Notes under the pieces: model-generated
What the model was told of the DNA's origin: nothing
The model's input: only the letters and a program-made list of their open reading frames with translations
Database searches by the model: none
Made by a program: the position numbers and the translations under genes
Part shown: positions 32,216 to 41,486 of the stretch, piece after piece
How positions within the stretch are numbered: the stretch's first letter is position 1
Layout of the letters: each line of letters starts with the position of its first letter
Assembly (NCBI GenBank): GCA_016705325.1
Contig: JADIYJ010000031.1
Location: 1-64,000 of the forward strand
Direction of reading: 5' to 3'
DNA length: 64,000 bases
Source of the DNA: Pseudomonadota bacterium
GTDB taxonomy: Bacteria; Pseudomonadota; Gammaproteobacteria; Steroidobacterales; Steroidobacteraceae

Positions 32216-32733
32216 ACGGTGCACGCAGCGCCCACCGGATCCGGCGTCGAGTGCGGCTGGAATCGCGCCCGCCGCTCTGCCGCACCGGGGTGCCGCCATC
32301 GGTGATCGTGGCTGCCGCTGGCAGGCTGCATGCGCCGTGCGGATTCTCGGGCTCTGGCGAGAATCCGCTCAGGGCGCCGGCTCACCAGCGATCGGTCCAA
32401 CAAAAAAGGCGCCGATGGCGCCTTTGGACGTTACAGGTCAGCGACATGGCCGAGTGGCAAACCGGTCTTCCGACTCACCCCTTCCTCACCTTCCTCACCT
32501 TCCTTCAACTAAACACCTTGCCTGGATGGCCTGGGGGAGCAGGGGGAGTGCGTCCCAGGCCACCCGGCAAGTTCCGGCGGGTTCATGTGACGGGGGTCGC
32601 AGGGGGAGTGCACCCCAGAGCCGCATAGGTGAAGCCGCTGGACAGTTCCGAGGCTACGTCTGATGCTGCAGTGCGACAAACGAAGTTTCATCAATCGATG
32701 ATTGACCTTTCGTCACCCTCCGCCGTCTGCGCG
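32216..32733. other. Noncoding stretch with short repeats between the HNH and LysR genes
   Basis: No supported gene is present. The stretch holds the minus-strand terminator at 32402-32425. It also has a short polypyrimidine repeat with a 9-base period (TTCCTCACC, about 32476-32505), related in composition to that at 12790. GCAGGGGGAGTGC occurs twice (about 32539 and 32599). A tRNA-like phrase near 32445 (GGCCGAGTGGCAAACC) does not fold into a complete tRNA. Confidence 0.45.
32402..32425 (-). terminator. Intrinsic terminator, minus strand
   Basis: AAAGGCGCC and GGCGCCTTT form a 9-bp stem with a 3-base loop. On the minus strand the stem is followed by a run of T (the complement of A at 32402-32407). 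It is in the right orientation to end transcription of the LysR gene about 310 bases upstream on that strand. Confidence 0.7.
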
Positions 32734-33660
32734 TCACGCCGGAACCTGGAACTGTTCGATCGACCAGGCGACCAGCGCGCGGACTTCCGAACGTTCGAAA
32801 TCGCCACGCCGGGCCACGAGGTAATACGCCTCGTCGCCCTGCAGGTCGAACCCCTCGATGTGCACCAGCGCCCCACGTTCGAACCAGGGCTGGCAGACGA
32901 TCGCGGGCACCAGCGCGATCCCGCCATCGCGCTCCGCGGCGCGGGTGACGGCGACCATGTTGTCGAATTCGACTACGTTGCGGATCCGGCGCAGATCGAG
33001 TCCGACCTGGTTGAGCCAGAGATCCCAGACGTCGCTGCGGAAACTGCGATGCATGATCAGGGTCTGGCCATCGAACGCGCGGGCGTTCAGCTTGCCGGCC
33101 ATGGAACTGGCAACTTTCGGGGACGCCGCCGCCACCAGCCGCAAGGGCAGCAGACGCACGGCCTCGATATCGCCGTCGGCCGGCGGGGTGCCGGCCAGGA
33201 CGATCGAGACATCCGTGAAACCCGAATGCTGGCCAGGGCGCGGGTCGTGCGTGTCGACCTGGATGTCGATGCCTGGATGGTGGGCGTGGAAGTCGGGCAA
33301 GCGTGGCGCGAACAGTTCGCTGGCGAAGAACGGCGGCATCACAACCGTCAGCTGGCGCCTGGCGCCGGAGGTATTCCGCGTTCGTTCGATGGCCGTGCTC
33401 AGGGCGTCCAGGGCCGGCTCGAGGTCCTCCAGCAGTTGCCGGCCAGCGGGAGTCAGCACGACGGACCGCGTTCGTCGCTGGAACAGCGTGACGCCGAGTT
33501 GTTCCTCGAGCTCCTTGACCTGATGGCTGACGGCCGAGGGCGTCAGCGACAGACGTTCCGCCGCATCCTTGAAGCTCGAATGTCGAGCCGCAACGCAGAA
33601 AGCTCGCAGCAGCCGCAAAGGCGGCGTCCTGATCTGTGCAACCATGTCCGTTCCGTTCAT
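32734..33660 (-). CDS. LysR-family regulator of the GcvA type
   Basis: The 308-residue protein has the LysR winged helix LLRAFCVAARHSSFKDAAER, LSLTPSAVSHQVKELEEQLG and VTLFQRRTRSVVLTPAGRQL. The SxTPSAVSHQVK recognition helix and RRTRxVxLTPAG wing resemble GcvA-like regulators. The effector domain starts near residue 100 (LTVVMPPFFASELFAPRLPD). ATG 33660 is used; ATG 33645 is an alternative. No catabolic operon is divergent from it, so the target is unknown. Confidence 0.88.
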   Translation of the reverse strand: MNGTDMVAQIRTPPLRLLRAFCVAARHSSFKDAAERLSLTPSAVSHQVKELEEQLGVTLFQRRTRSVVLTPAGRQLLEDLEPALDALSTAIERTRNTSGARRQLTVVMPPFFASELFAPRLPDFHAHHPGIDIQVDTHDPRPGQHSGFTDVSIVLAGTPPADGDIEAVRLLPLRLVAAASPKVASSMAGKLNARAFDGQTLIMHRSFRSDVWDLWLNQVGLDLRRIRNVVEFDNMVAVTRAAERDGGIALVPAIVCQPWFERGALVHIEGFDLQGDEAYYLVARRGDFERSEVRALVAWSIEQFQVPA

Positions 33661-33830
33661 TCAGCCTGGGGCAAGCAACTTGCGTGCCAGTCGGAACGAC
33701 ACGACTGAAAGTTAATGCAAACAAAGGGATACGTTGGCACCGGCAGGCTTCGTCGCGCGCACCAGGCCCCGGACGCACGATTATAGCGCTGGTGGACCGG
33801 CGACCTGCACCGAACCGCGCACCGTCGTGG

Positions 33831-34367
33831 TCACGGTGCCAGGCGCGCCATCAGCAGCGCGTCGTAATCGACACCGTCGATGCAGATGAAGTTGCGGCAG
33901 GTGCCTTCCTCGACGAAGCCGAAGCGTCGATAGAGCGCAATGGCTGGCGCGTTGTCCGAGCGCACGTGCAGTTCGGCCCTGCGAATCCCGGCTGCCCAGG
34001 CCAGCTCGAGCGTAACTGCCAGCATGCGGCTGCCGATGCCGTGGCCGCGGTAAGCCGCGACGATCCCCATGCCGAGCACCGCGCCATGCCGCAGGGTGAC
34101 GGCAGCTTTCGGTCGCAGGTCGCACCAGCCAATCACTTCGTCGTCGGCCACCGCCACCACGTGCACCGCGCCAGCCCGCAGGCTGTCGAGCACCAACCGG
34201 CGCGTGCGCGTGAACGACGGTGCCTCGAGCATTGCGAGGTAGCGTCGCTCCTTCGCGATGTCGTCTACGGCCGAGTGAAAGCCGGCGAGGTGCATGCGGT
34301 CGATGGGCACGATCTGGAGGTTTGCCGGCGGCGAACGCGCTGCCGTGGACCGGGACGCGCTGCTCAT
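33831..34367 (-). CDS. GNAT-family N-acetyltransferase
   Basis: The 178-residue protein has the acetyl-CoA pyrophosphate-binding motif A (LGMGIVAAYRGHGIGSRML) followed by ELHVRSDNAPAIALYRRFGF, the usual end of GNAT enzymes. It ends EEGTCRNFICIDGVDYDALL. The ATG at 34367 removes an unconserved upstream extension. The substrate, whether a small amine or a ribosomal-type protein N-terminus, is not identifiable. It is divergent from the hydroxylase gene. Confidence 0.85.
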   Translation of the reverse strand: MSSASRSTAARSPPANLQIVPIDRMHLAGFHSAVDDIAKERRYLAMLEAPSFTRTRRLVLDSLRAGAVHVVAVADDEVIGWCDLRPKAAVTLRHGAVLGMGIVAAYRGHGIGSRMLAVTLELAWAAGIRRAELHVRSDNAPAIALYRRFGFVEEGTCRNFICIDGVDYDALLMARLAP

Positions 34368-34453
34368 GCGCGAATCCTCGCATGGATCGCCCCGCCGCCA
34401 TGTCGTACGACAAGCTGCCAAGGGGCCGCGCGATCTCTTATCCTTCGCGCACC

Positions 34454-35476
34454 ATGAATGCACCCCTGAACGACGGCCCCGCGCTGGCGCGCGCTGCCGC
34501 AGATGCTCTCCGCCGCGGCGATGCCCGTGCCGCCCGTGATCTTTTCCTGCAGGCCGCCCAGGCCGGGCAGGTCGATGTCGCCGTCATGCTGGGGCTGGCC
34601 TACGCGTGCCGCTCGTTGCAGGACTGGGCCGGGATGGGCGCCTCCGTCGATCGCGTGCTCGCGTTCGACCCGCGCAACCTGCGCGCGCTGGTGATGAAGG
34701 GCGACAGTCTCGAGCAGGCGGGAGACACCAAGGCAGCGTCAGCCTATTACCTCGCGGCACTGCGGTCAGCCCCGCCGGTCGACCGGTTACCGCCCGACCT
34801 GCTGCAGGAGCTGCGCCGCGCGCAGCAGGCCAGTGACCTGTTCTCCAGGCGCTATGAAGACCACATGCGCGCGTGGCTCAAGGCGCGTGGCTTCGATGAA
34901 TCGCGGGCCAGCAGTCGCTTTGGCCAGGCACTCGACATCCTGGTCGGGCGCAAGCGCATCCACCTGCAGGAGCCGCGATATTTCTATTTCCCGCAGCTGC
35001 CGCAGAAGCAGTTCTACGACCGCGCGGACTTCCCGTGGCTCGATGCGGTCGAGGCGGCGACCGACGCCATCCGCGCGGAATGGCAGGCCGTCGGGACGGG
35101 CGACGCCGTCTACCTCTGGCAGAACGGCGAACTGAACGAGGCGAACGCCGCGCTTTGCCCGCAGACCCTGGCCGCACTGGCCGCTGCGCCGCTCGCAAGG
35201 ATTCCCGGCCACTCGCCGTCGGTGCTGTTCTCGCGCATGCCGCAGGCGGGTGCGCACATCCCGCCACACAACGGACTGATCAACACTCGCCTGATCGTGC
35301 ATCTGCCGCTGCTCGTACCCGGCAAATGCCGCCTTCGCGTCGGCAACGAGGTGCGCGAGTGGCAGGAGGGCAGGGCCTGGGTGTTCGACGACTCGATCGA
35401 CCACGAGGCGTGGAACGACAGCGACCAGACACGGGTCATCCTGCTGTTCGACATTGCGCGACCCCGAGCTGACTGA
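34454..35476 (+). CDS. Aspartyl/asparaginyl beta-hydroxylase-family dioxygenase, C-terminus frameshifted
   Basis: The 340-residue frame has an N-terminal TPR-like helical part (about 1-110). An Asp/Asn beta-hydroxylase jelly roll follows: AHIPPHNGLINTRLIVHLPL, then WVFDDSIDHEAWNDSDQTRV, which supplies the iron-binding histidines and the 2-oxoglutarate arginine. Just after VILLFDI a shift near 35450 replaces the normal ending. Another frame continues DPELTDEENRWVSTLFEGID and FTGQKPAWSI to a TAG at 35553-35555, the true family C-terminus. The substrate is unknown; bacterial members may modify lipids or proteins. Confidence 0.85.
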   Translation: MNAPLNDGPALARAAADALRRGDARAARDLFLQAAQAGQVDVAVMLGLAYACRSLQDWAGMGASVDRVLAFDPRNLRALVMKGDSLEQAGDTKAASAYYLAALRSAPPVDRLPPDLLQELRRAQQASDLFSRRYEDHMRAWLKARGFDESRASSRFGQALDILVGRKRIHLQEPRYFYFPQLPQKQFYDRADFPWLDAVEAATDAIRAEWQAVGTGDAVYLWQNGELNEANAALCPQTLAALAAAPLARIPGHSPSVLFSRMPQAGAHIPPHNGLINTRLIVHLPLLVPGKCRLRVGNEVREWQEGRAWVFDDSIDHEAWNDSDQTRVILLFDIARPRAD

Positions 35477-35568
35477 CGAGGAAAATCGCTGGGTGTCGAC
35501 GCTCTTCGAAGGTATCGATGCGTTCACCGGCCAGAAGCCCGCGTGGAGTATCTAGGTCCCGCCGCGCA

Positions 35569-36462
35569 ATGCTTTACCTCATCGACGCCAGTGTCTTCAT
35601 TTTCCGCGCCTGGTTCTCGGTGCCCGTCGACGTTGCCGATCGCGACGGCAATCCCGTCAACGCCGTGCTCGGCTTCGCGCGTTTCCTCGCCGAGCTGCTC
35701 GAAAAGGAGTCCCCGCGGCACATCGCCGTCGCCTTCGACGAAAGCCTGGAGCAGGGGTATCGCAACGAAATCTATCCGGCCTACAAGGCCAACCGCGAAC
35801 CCGCACCGCTCGAACTGAAGCGGCAGTTCGCGCTGTGCCAGGAAATCTGCGCCGCGCTCGGCGTGGCGCGGTACAGCAGCTCCCGCTACGAGGCCGACGA
35901 CATCATCGGGACCCTGGCGACTCGCGCGCGCGCGGCAGGCCTGCCTGTGACGATCGTCAGCCGCGACAAGGACCTGACGCAACTCCTCTCATCCGTCGAT
36001 GTGTACTGGGACGCGGTGGCCGACGTCCGCTACGGGTACGAAGACATCGCCGAGCGATTCGGCGCGGTGCCGGAGCGCATGGCGGACTTCCTCGCGCTCA
36101 TGGGCGACGCCGTGGACAACATCCCGGGCGTGCCGGGCGTGGGCCGCAAGACGGCGCAGACGCTGCTCAAGCATTTCCACACGCTCGATGGCGTGCTCGA
36201 CAGCATCGACCAGGTCGGCAAGCTCAAATTCCGCAATGCCACGTTCGTCGCCGCAAGCCTGCGCGAACATCGCGAGACCGCGCTGCTGTCGCGCCGACTG
36301 ACCGCAATCGCTTGCGACATGCCGCTGCCGGTCAGCCGCATGAGCGAGCTGCGCCTGCTGCCGCCGGATCTCGCCACGCTCGATACCTTCTGCGAGACGC
36401 AGAATTTCGGCCGGCTGCTGCGCGACCAGGCGCGTCGGTTGCATTCGCGGCATGCGGCCTGA
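35569..36462 (+). CDS. 5'-3' exonuclease (FEN/PolA N-terminal-like)
   Basis: The 297-residue protein has the FEN signature acidic clusters: YLIDASVFIFRAWF, VAFDESLEQGYRNEIYPAYK, YEADDIIGTLATRA, SRDKDLTQLL and a helix-hairpin-helix GDAVDNIPGVPGVGRKTAQT. It is the stand-alone version of the DNA polymerase I 5' nuclease domain, like ExoIX but with the full set of aspartates. It would remove flaps or RNA primers. The ATG at 35569 lies 14 bases after the restored hydroxylase stop. Confidence 0.9.
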   Translation: MLYLIDASVFIFRAWFSVPVDVADRDGNPVNAVLGFARFLAELLEKESPRHIAVAFDESLEQGYRNEIYPAYKANREPAPLELKRQFALCQEICAALGVARYSSSRYEADDIIGTLATRARAAGLPVTIVSRDKDLTQLLSSVDVYWDAVADVRYGYEDIAERFGAVPERMADFLALMGDAVDNIPGVPGVGRKTAQTLLKHFHTLDGVLDSIDQVGKLKFRNATFVAASLREHRETALLSRRLTAIACDMPLPVSRMSELRLLPPDLATLDTFCETQNFGRLLRDQARRLHSRHAA

Positions 36463-36585
36463 GTCGACGCACGGCTGGCGCAAGCGATGATCGACCGCGC
36501 CTGTGCGAATTCTGGTCAAAGCACAGGAAATCGCACGGTGCATGCAATGTAGACGTTTGTACACACATTCGGCTATACTCATGCC

Positions 36586-36897
36586 ATGGTCGAGCGGGTC
36601 GCCGGATTCGACTGGGACGGCAGCAACCCGGAAAAGTGCACTGGGCACGGCGTCTCGATCGCTGAGATTGAGTGTGTGTTTCAGGGAGAGGTCTGGACGC
36701 TTCCCGACGTCGCCCACTCAACCCGCGAAACCCGATGGTTAGGAATCGGTCGAACCGCCGCCGGGCGGCACGTCTTTCTGGCCTTTACCATTCGGATGCG
36801 CGGTGGGGAACGGTGGCTCCGGCCAATCAGCGCGAGGTACATGCATGCCAAAGAAGTCAGGCACTACCAGGCAGAAGTTGCCCGTCGTCAGGACTGA
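36586..36897 (+). CDS. brnT: BrnT-family toxin (second copy)
   Basis: The 103-residue protein has the BrnT pattern: FDWDGSNPEKCTGHGVSIAE at the N-terminus (GFDWDxxNxxKxxxHGVS), VFQGEVWTLPDVAHS, then RTAAGRHVFLAFTIR, RPISARYMHAKEVRHY and a basic end. Unlike the first brnT in the window it is unbroken. A TATACT -10-like box lies at 36574-36579. It overlaps the antitoxin gene by 53 bases. It should be an RNase-fold toxin held in check by the partner. Confidence 0.85.
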   Translation: MVERVAGFDWDGSNPEKCTGHGVSIAEIECVFQGEVWTLPDVAHSTRETRWLGIGRTAAGRHVFLAFTIRMRGGERWLRPISARYMHAKEVRHYQAEVARRQD

Positions 36898-37120
36898 CCG
36901 GGCGGCGGCGTCCATGGTCGCGGACGGCGATCTCACCCGCTACGATCTTGCGGGACTCAAGCCAGTTCGCTTCGAGTTCGCCCCCAAGTCCGCGCGCCTC
37001 AACATGCGCTTGCCTGAAGACTTGCTGATGGCCGTCAAGGAAGCTGCCGTCGAAAGCGGCGTACCGTACCAGCGCTTCATCCGCCAGCTACTCGAGCGCG
37101 CGCTCGCGTCTCAGCGCTAA
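36845..37120 (+). CDS. brnA: BrnA-family antitoxin (second copy)
   Basis: Taken from ATG 36845, the 91-residue protein ends with SARLNMRLPEDLLMAVKEAA and GVPYQRFIRQLLERALASQR, the ribbon-helix-helix region of BrnA-type antitoxins. The N-terminal half, with charged residues and VADGDLTRYDLAGLKP, would contact the toxin. The frame is open further upstream, but that extension lies inside brnT and is not conserved. The pair has diverged strongly from the copy at 4.8-5.3 kb. Confidence 0.85.
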   Translation: MPKKSGTTRQKLPVVRTDRAAASMVADGDLTRYDLAGLKPVRFEFAPKSARLNMRLPEDLLMAVKEAAVESGVPYQRFIRQLLERALASQR

Positions 37121-37302
37121 GTCGGATACGCATTCGCCTTTGCTTGCATTCCAAAAGCAGACGGACAGCGGAGAATAACGACCCGGAGCGGCCCCCGGGC
37201 ACCTCAAAAAGCAGCCGTTGCTGAATCTCTCAACGCGGTCATCCGCCGTCGTTCGCGCCCGGGGTGCGCATATCGGGCAAACGGTGTTGGTCGCCCCCGG
37301 GG

Positions 37303-38022
37303 TCAGTAGTACCACTTGGCGACGAACCCTATTGCGTCGAGAGTCTCATGTTCCGGCAGGCGGTCCTCCTGCCGCGCCAGGTAGATCTCATACCGGAAGT
37401 GTTCATTCACGGTGAACTCAGGTCCGATCTGATAGAGAACTCGCGCCCAGCCGTTGTAGCGTGTGTCGTAGAACCACTCGACATTAAAGTAGGGAACGAT
37501 CGTGTGATCGCGCACGGTGAATTCACGCGTGGCCTCCACCCGAAAGCGGTAACGGGCTGAGTCCTCGTCGCCGATCCAGCGCAAGTCCGCGCGAACGCGC
37601 GCCTCCAACCAGGTTTCGGCCGGTAGGGGAGCCTTGCCGAAGAACGAGACGATAGCGCGGTCCTCGGCGACGTCCGGGCCTGTCTCGGCGGTCGCCTTGA
37701 ATATGCGGGCATAGCCAATCCTCGCCCAGAGACGCCGACTGCGCTGCCAGTCGTCCGTCAGGAGTTTCCCCGGGAGCACCGGCTTGAGGGAGATGTCGAG
37801 GTAGGCAGCGAGATCCAGAGAATTGGTGTCCGACTCCTTACCTTCTGCGTAGGCTCCACTGAGGTAGACCCGGGTCCGCGGATTCAGACGATAGAACAGA
37901 CTGGCCTCGGGCCAGATCTCCGTGGAATCCGCGGCACGTGCGGCGCCCGCGAAGTTCAGTGCGACGCTGAGCGCGACGAACGCGAAGAGTCTTGCGGCAA
38001 ACGCCGGCTTCATGGTTCGCAT
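37303..38022 (-). CDS. DUF2490-family outer-membrane or periplasmic protein
   Basis: The 239-residue protein has a signal peptide (LFAFVALSVALNFAGAARAAD) followed by short beta-strand-like segments: EIWPEASLFYRLNPRTRVYL, LWARIGYARIF, DLRWIGDEDSARYRFRVEA and a terminal aromatic strand FVAKWYY. The WxEA-Y-L opening and YRFRxRxxREF middle resemble the DUF2490 beta-barrel group. Role unknown. Two start codons (38022, 38013) are possible. Confidence 0.7.
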   Translation of the reverse strand: MRTMKPAFAARLFAFVALSVALNFAGAARAADSTEIWPEASLFYRLNPRTRVYLSGAYAEGKESDTNSLDLAAYLDISLKPVLPGKLLTDDWQRSRRLWARIGYARIFKATAETGPDVAEDRAIVSFFGKAPLPAETWLEARVRADLRWIGDEDSARYRFRVEATREFTVRDHTIVPYFNVEWFYDTRYNGWARVLYQIGPEFTVNEHFRYEIYLARQEDRLPEHETLDAIGFVAKWYY

Positions 38023-38099
38023 CGTTGTTACCGGACGCGGGAATCATCAACGGGTCGTGGGCCGACGCCGACACGACGGATATTTCCCGGAGATCACGT

Positions 38100-39302
38100 C
38101 TACAGGACCACCTTCAGCAGGCGATCGACGAGTTGCTCCACCGAAAACGTGGTCAGCAACAGAGGCGCCACTGGCAACAGCACCGTCAGCGCCAGGCTGA
38201 TCACGTGCTTGAAGGTAAATGGCACGTACTCCAGACCCCGGACCACCAGCACGCTGTTGCGCAGGTCGGCCAGTGATTGAATGTCCGCGCTGCCCAATAG
38301 AGATTCCCCGGCCGGAGCGCCACCGCGGAACCACTTTTCTTCGAACTCGCACGCGTAGCGCTGGCCCAGCACACCACATTCATCAAGACCCTTACGTCGC
38401 GTCCGCCGGAGCTGCGGCGTGAATGCGAGCAGCGGTCCCAGGACGGCAAACGCCATGAACAGGGCCATGCCGACGAGCTCCACCTTGAAGGACATCAGGT
38501 TCGCACCCGTGTAGAAGATTCGGTTCGCGATCATGCCTGCCAACGTCGCACCCTGCGCCAGCAGCAGTTGCGTATAGGCGCGACGCGACATCGACAGGAA
38601 GTGCAGTCCGGCCACGCCGTCCGGATGGGTCGGCACGAGGTTCAACCTGATGCGCGATACCTGCCAAAGGAAGCGCCCCCAGACGAATAGCCGGAAATAC
38701 CAGCGCACCAGCAGAAACTGGGCCAACGGTAAGCTGACGCAAGCCGCCCACCAGCCGGCGCGCGAAAGCCGCAGGCTTCCGCCGGTCGAGTCGCTGTGCC
38801 AGCTGGAAATGTCGAGCGTCGACTGGGTGCGCCAGATGAACGCAATACCCACGACATATACGAATGCGATCAGCAACAGTTCGGCCACGACCGAACTGCG
38901 GAGACGCATCGCCGAGGCGATGGCCGTCTCGAACCGCTGACGGTCGACATCGCGGATCAATTCCTGCTTCAGGAACTGCCGCACGACCTTTGACAGCCGT
39001 TGGTGCGCCGTGAGCTCCGCTGCGATCAGCAGCGGTATGGCGACCAGCAGCTTCGCGTGGGTTTCCACGTCCTTCAGGAACGGCAGCGCGATGCTGGTGC
39101 CCCAAGCGTGACCGTCAAGCAGCGAAAGCAGCAGGAGTGGCAGCCATGCCAGCAACGCCAACACGACCATACGTCGGACGGTCATCTGCATTTCGTCGCC
39201 GGACAGGTGAGCTCGCCGCCAGATCTGGTAGAGGGGGCCGCCGGCCACGAGCGAGAAGTCGCTCAATGCCTTCAAAGACACTGCCTTGCTGCTGGATGAC
39301 AT
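38100..39302 (-). CDS. Multi-pass inner-membrane protein of unknown function
   Basis: The 400-residue protein has at least six hydrophobic helices: MVVLALLAWLPLLLLSLL, LLVAIPLLIAAELTAH, VVAELLLIAFVYVVGIAF, AACVSLPLAQFLLVRWYFRL, VGMALFMAFAVLGPLLAF and HVISLALTVLLPVAPLLL. Charged loops such as RTRRKGLDECGVLGQRYACE separate them. Unlike most genes nearby it has no frame damage. No transporter signature was recognised. It lies 36 bases downstream of marC in a chain of minus-strand genes. Confidence 0.75.
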   Translation of the reverse strand: MSSSSKAVSLKALSDFSLVAGGPLYQIWRRAHLSGDEMQMTVRRMVVLALLAWLPLLLLSLLDGHAWGTSIALPFLKDVETHAKLLVAIPLLIAAELTAHQRLSKVVRQFLKQELIRDVDRQRFETAIASAMRLRSSVVAELLLIAFVYVVGIAFIWRTQSTLDISSWHSDSTGGSLRLSRAGWWAACVSLPLAQFLLVRWYFRLFVWGRFLWQVSRIRLNLVPTHPDGVAGLHFLSMSRRAYTQLLLAQGATLAGMIANRIFYTGANLMSFKVELVGMALFMAFAVLGPLLAFTPQLRRTRRKGLDECGVLGQRYACEFEEKWFRGGAPAGESLLGSADIQSLADLRNSVLVVRGLEYVPFTFKHVISLALTVLLPVAPLLLTTFSVEQLVDRLLKVVL

Positions 39303-39338
39303 GTTCTGTCCTTCAGGGTCCGCCTGATTGCGTTCGTA

Positions 39339-40097
39339 CTATGTCCACAGCAACTGCAATGAGTTGTGGATGATCAGGAGCCCCAACGCGACCTGAATAA
39401 CGCCAAGAACGGCACCCAGGATCTGCAGCAATATTCCGAGGACGGGTCCGATGTGCCTGGTCATGATCATGACAATCAAGTTCAACAGCATGATTGCCAA
39501 CAGGATTGCGCCGATGACCAGTCGACCGTGCAGATCCGGGCTGAGTGCAAGGAACACGACGATCGCGGCGATGCCGTACGGCGTGACGATTGTCGGGAAT
39601 GCCAACGGCGTCAACGCCATATTCAATGACGGTGTCGGAGCCGGTTCCGACGTTGCCTCGATGTGCAGCGCGAACTCTTGCAGGATGTTCTGCAGTGCCA
39701 CGAGAAAAACGATGATCCCGGCGGCAAGAGACAGAATGGGCAGTGGAATGCCGTACTTGCTGAGGAACGTTTCGCCGAGGAAGGCAGCCAGCAGGATGGC
39801 GAGACTCGCAAAAAGGCTCGCCCGCACGGCGACCTGGCGCTTGAACGCGGCGTCCGCTCCCTTCGTGATCTTTGCGAAGGGGCCGATGATCTTAAACGGC
39901 CCGAGCATCAGAAACAGAAACGTGAAGATCTGTGCGACGGGAAAGTTCTTGAGTGGCAGCGCGTGCGGTGTGACCTCAATGGCGGATGCGATACCTGCAA
40001 CGAACAGGCAGCCAAAACCCACTATAACGCTCTGGACGAAAGGCGCGTGCCGCCGCCGGTACGGGCTACTAGCCTTCTTGCACAAGATCGACAACAT
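39339..40097 (-). CDS. MarC-family integral membrane protein
   Basis: The 252-residue protein has six predicted helices and the MarC hallmarks: FTFLFLMLGPFKIIGPFAKI (equivalent to DPxGxxP), the basic loop FKRQVAVRASLFASLAILLA and AGIIVFLVALQNIL. PLAFPTIVTPYGIAAIVVFL and the ending HIGPVLGILLQILGAVLGVI complete the set. A GGAG ribosome site precedes the start. The family was once tied to antibiotic resistance but has no confirmed function. Confidence 0.85.
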   Translation of the reverse strand: MLSILCKKASSPYRRRHAPFVQSVIVGFGCLFVAGIASAIEVTPHALPLKNFPVAQIFTFLFLMLGPFKIIGPFAKITKGADAAFKRQVAVRASLFASLAILLAAFLGETFLSKYGIPLPILSLAAGIIVFLVALQNILQEFALHIEATSEPAPTPSLNMALTPLAFPTIVTPYGIAAIVVFLALSPDLHGRLVIGAILLAIMLLNLIVMIMTRHIGPVLGILLQILGAVLGVIQVALGLLIIHNSLQLLWT

Positions 40098-40121
40098 CCG
40101 CCGTCTCCTCTGTCATCGGTC

Positions 40122-40643
40122 TCAGGTCGGCGGCGAGGGAAGCAGCATCCGATCGGGCGTGAGCTTGTAGGTCCACGGGCAGCCCGAGTTCTTCCAGCCG
40201 TTCTTCAGCCGCTGGCCCAGGAAGACGCTGTCGGGTTCTTTCACCGGATCGCCCTCCATGCCGTCAGTGATCTGGTAGACGTTGTTGAACCCGGCTTTGG
40301 CGAGCATGTTGACGGCAATGGCGCTGCGCCCGCCGGAGCGGCACATGACCAGGAGCGTGCTGTCAGGCGTGGCCACTTGCTTCACCCGGTCGACGAAGTC
40401 CGCATACGGCCGCATGGGGAACTGCGCCTTGTCGGCGTCCCACACGTACGACTGTGCGGCGACGGGGATCTTCCAGGCCATGTCCGGGTGCCCGACGAAC
40501 AGGTACTCCTCCGGCGTGCGGACGTCGAGGATCCTGACCTTGTCGGACGCGTTCTTCCACATCCCGAAAGCTTCCTTCGCGGTTACGTAGAGACCCAGGA
40601 CCGTCTGCTTTGCCTGGGGAAGGTTCGTGCTGGGTTCAGTCAT
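40122..40643 (-). CDS. Rhodanese-domain sulfurtransferase
   Basis: The 173-residue protein has one rhodanese domain: VRILDVRTPEEYLFVGHP, then the active-site loop LLVMCRSGGRSAIAVNML, whose cysteine would carry the persulfide, and NVYQITDGMEGDPV. There is no signal peptide from the ATG at 40643; a TTG at 40673 is an alternative start. It could move sulfane sulfur. Its position four genes from a DszB-like desulfinase homologue on the same strand makes a sulfur role attractive but unproven. Confidence 0.88.
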   Translation of the reverse strand: MTEPSTNLPQAKQTVLGLYVTAKEAFGMWKNASDKVRILDVRTPEEYLFVGHPDMAWKIPVAAQSYVWDADKAQFPMRPYADFVDRVKQVATPDSTLLVMCRSGGRSAIAVNMLAKAGFNNVYQITDGMEGDPVKEPDSVFLGQRLKNGWKNSGCPWTYKLTPDRMLLPSPPT

Positions 40644-40683
40644 GTTCGGTGTTCCATTTGAATTCAGTGTCAACTGGCGAACG

Positions 40684-41481
40684 TCACTTGAACTGCGTGT
40701 TCAAACCGACGAAAACCTGCCACTTTGGCCAGCCGGCGCCGTCGTCAGCCACGGAAACCTGCGGTTCGATGAACACGTTGAAGACGACCTTCTCGCGTGG
40801 AACCACCTGACCGATCCCGAGCCCGATCGGCACGCTGTAGCTGCTGTGCTCGAAGTCGTACGCCATGACCGCCGTCGAGCGCAGGTACGTGCCCCCACCG
40901 AGCTGGTAGAAGACGAACGGCTGGAAGGCGCCGAGGTTCACATCGTTGCGGTCGTCAGCGCCCGTGAAGCTCGCCTGCCAGGACAGCAGATAGCCGTACT
41001 GGATCTTGGGCGAACTCGCGTTGAACAGCGTGTGCACGAGTCCAGCGGACCACTGCTCGCTGCCCAAGGCGTCCTTGCTGGCGGTCGGCGCGGTGATCTG
41101 CGGGCCGATGCCGACACTGAGCGCTGGGTTGCCGGTATCGATCAGGTAGGCCGCGAAGACGTTGAGGTCTCCAAGCCCGGTCTGATGGTCGAAATCAGGA
41201 GCCACCGGGAAGGTGTTGACCGGCAGCGACGCGCGCATGAGCCAGTTGGTCGGGCCGATTGAGAACGGCTTGGCGAACCGCGCCCAGAACTGGTTGGCGT
41301 CTTTGTCCGGATCGGTGAGTTCACCGATGTAGTAGTTATGCAGGTTGAACGCCGTGAAGTTCGCCAGCGGATTGTTGGCCTGGGCGACGTCGCCCGCCGC
41401 CGCCTGGTCCTGCGCGTCTGCGACGCCTGCGAACAAGCACAGCAGCGCTGCGGTCGTGAATAAGAATCTGGGGTTGCTCAT
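40684..41481 (-). CDS. Outer-membrane beta-barrel protein, transporter-like
   Basis: The 265-residue protein starts MSNPRFLFTTAALLCLFAGV with cleavage near ADAQDQ. It then shows alternating beta-strand segments: FTAFNLHNYYIGELTDPDK, RFAKPFSIGPTNWLMRASLP, LNVFAAYLIDTG and PQVSVADDGAGWPKWQVFVG, ending NTQFK. This is the shape of small outer-membrane proteins in the phenol-degradation MetA-like or transporter-annotated group. A GTG at 41490 is an alternative start overlapping the upstream stop. No substrate can be assigned. Confidence 0.7.
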   Translation of the reverse strand: MSNPRFLFTTAALLCLFAGVADAQDQAAAGDVAQANNPLANFTAFNLHNYYIGELTDPDKDANQFWARFAKPFSIGPTNWLMRASLPVNTFPVAPDFDHQTGLGDLNVFAAYLIDTGNPALSVGIGPQITAPTASKDALGSEQWSAGLVHTLFNASSPKIQYGYLLSWQASFTGADDRNDVNLGAFQPFVFYQLGGGTYLRSTAVMAYDFEHSSYSVPIGLGIGQVVPREKVVFNVFIEPQVSVADDGAGWPKWQVFVGLNTQFK

Positions 41482-41486
41482 GTTGC

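Noticed and set aside
32440..32480. tRNA gene
   Set aside because: GGCCGAGTGGCAAACC resembles a D-arm, but no acceptor stem, anticodon arm or T-loop follows in place.
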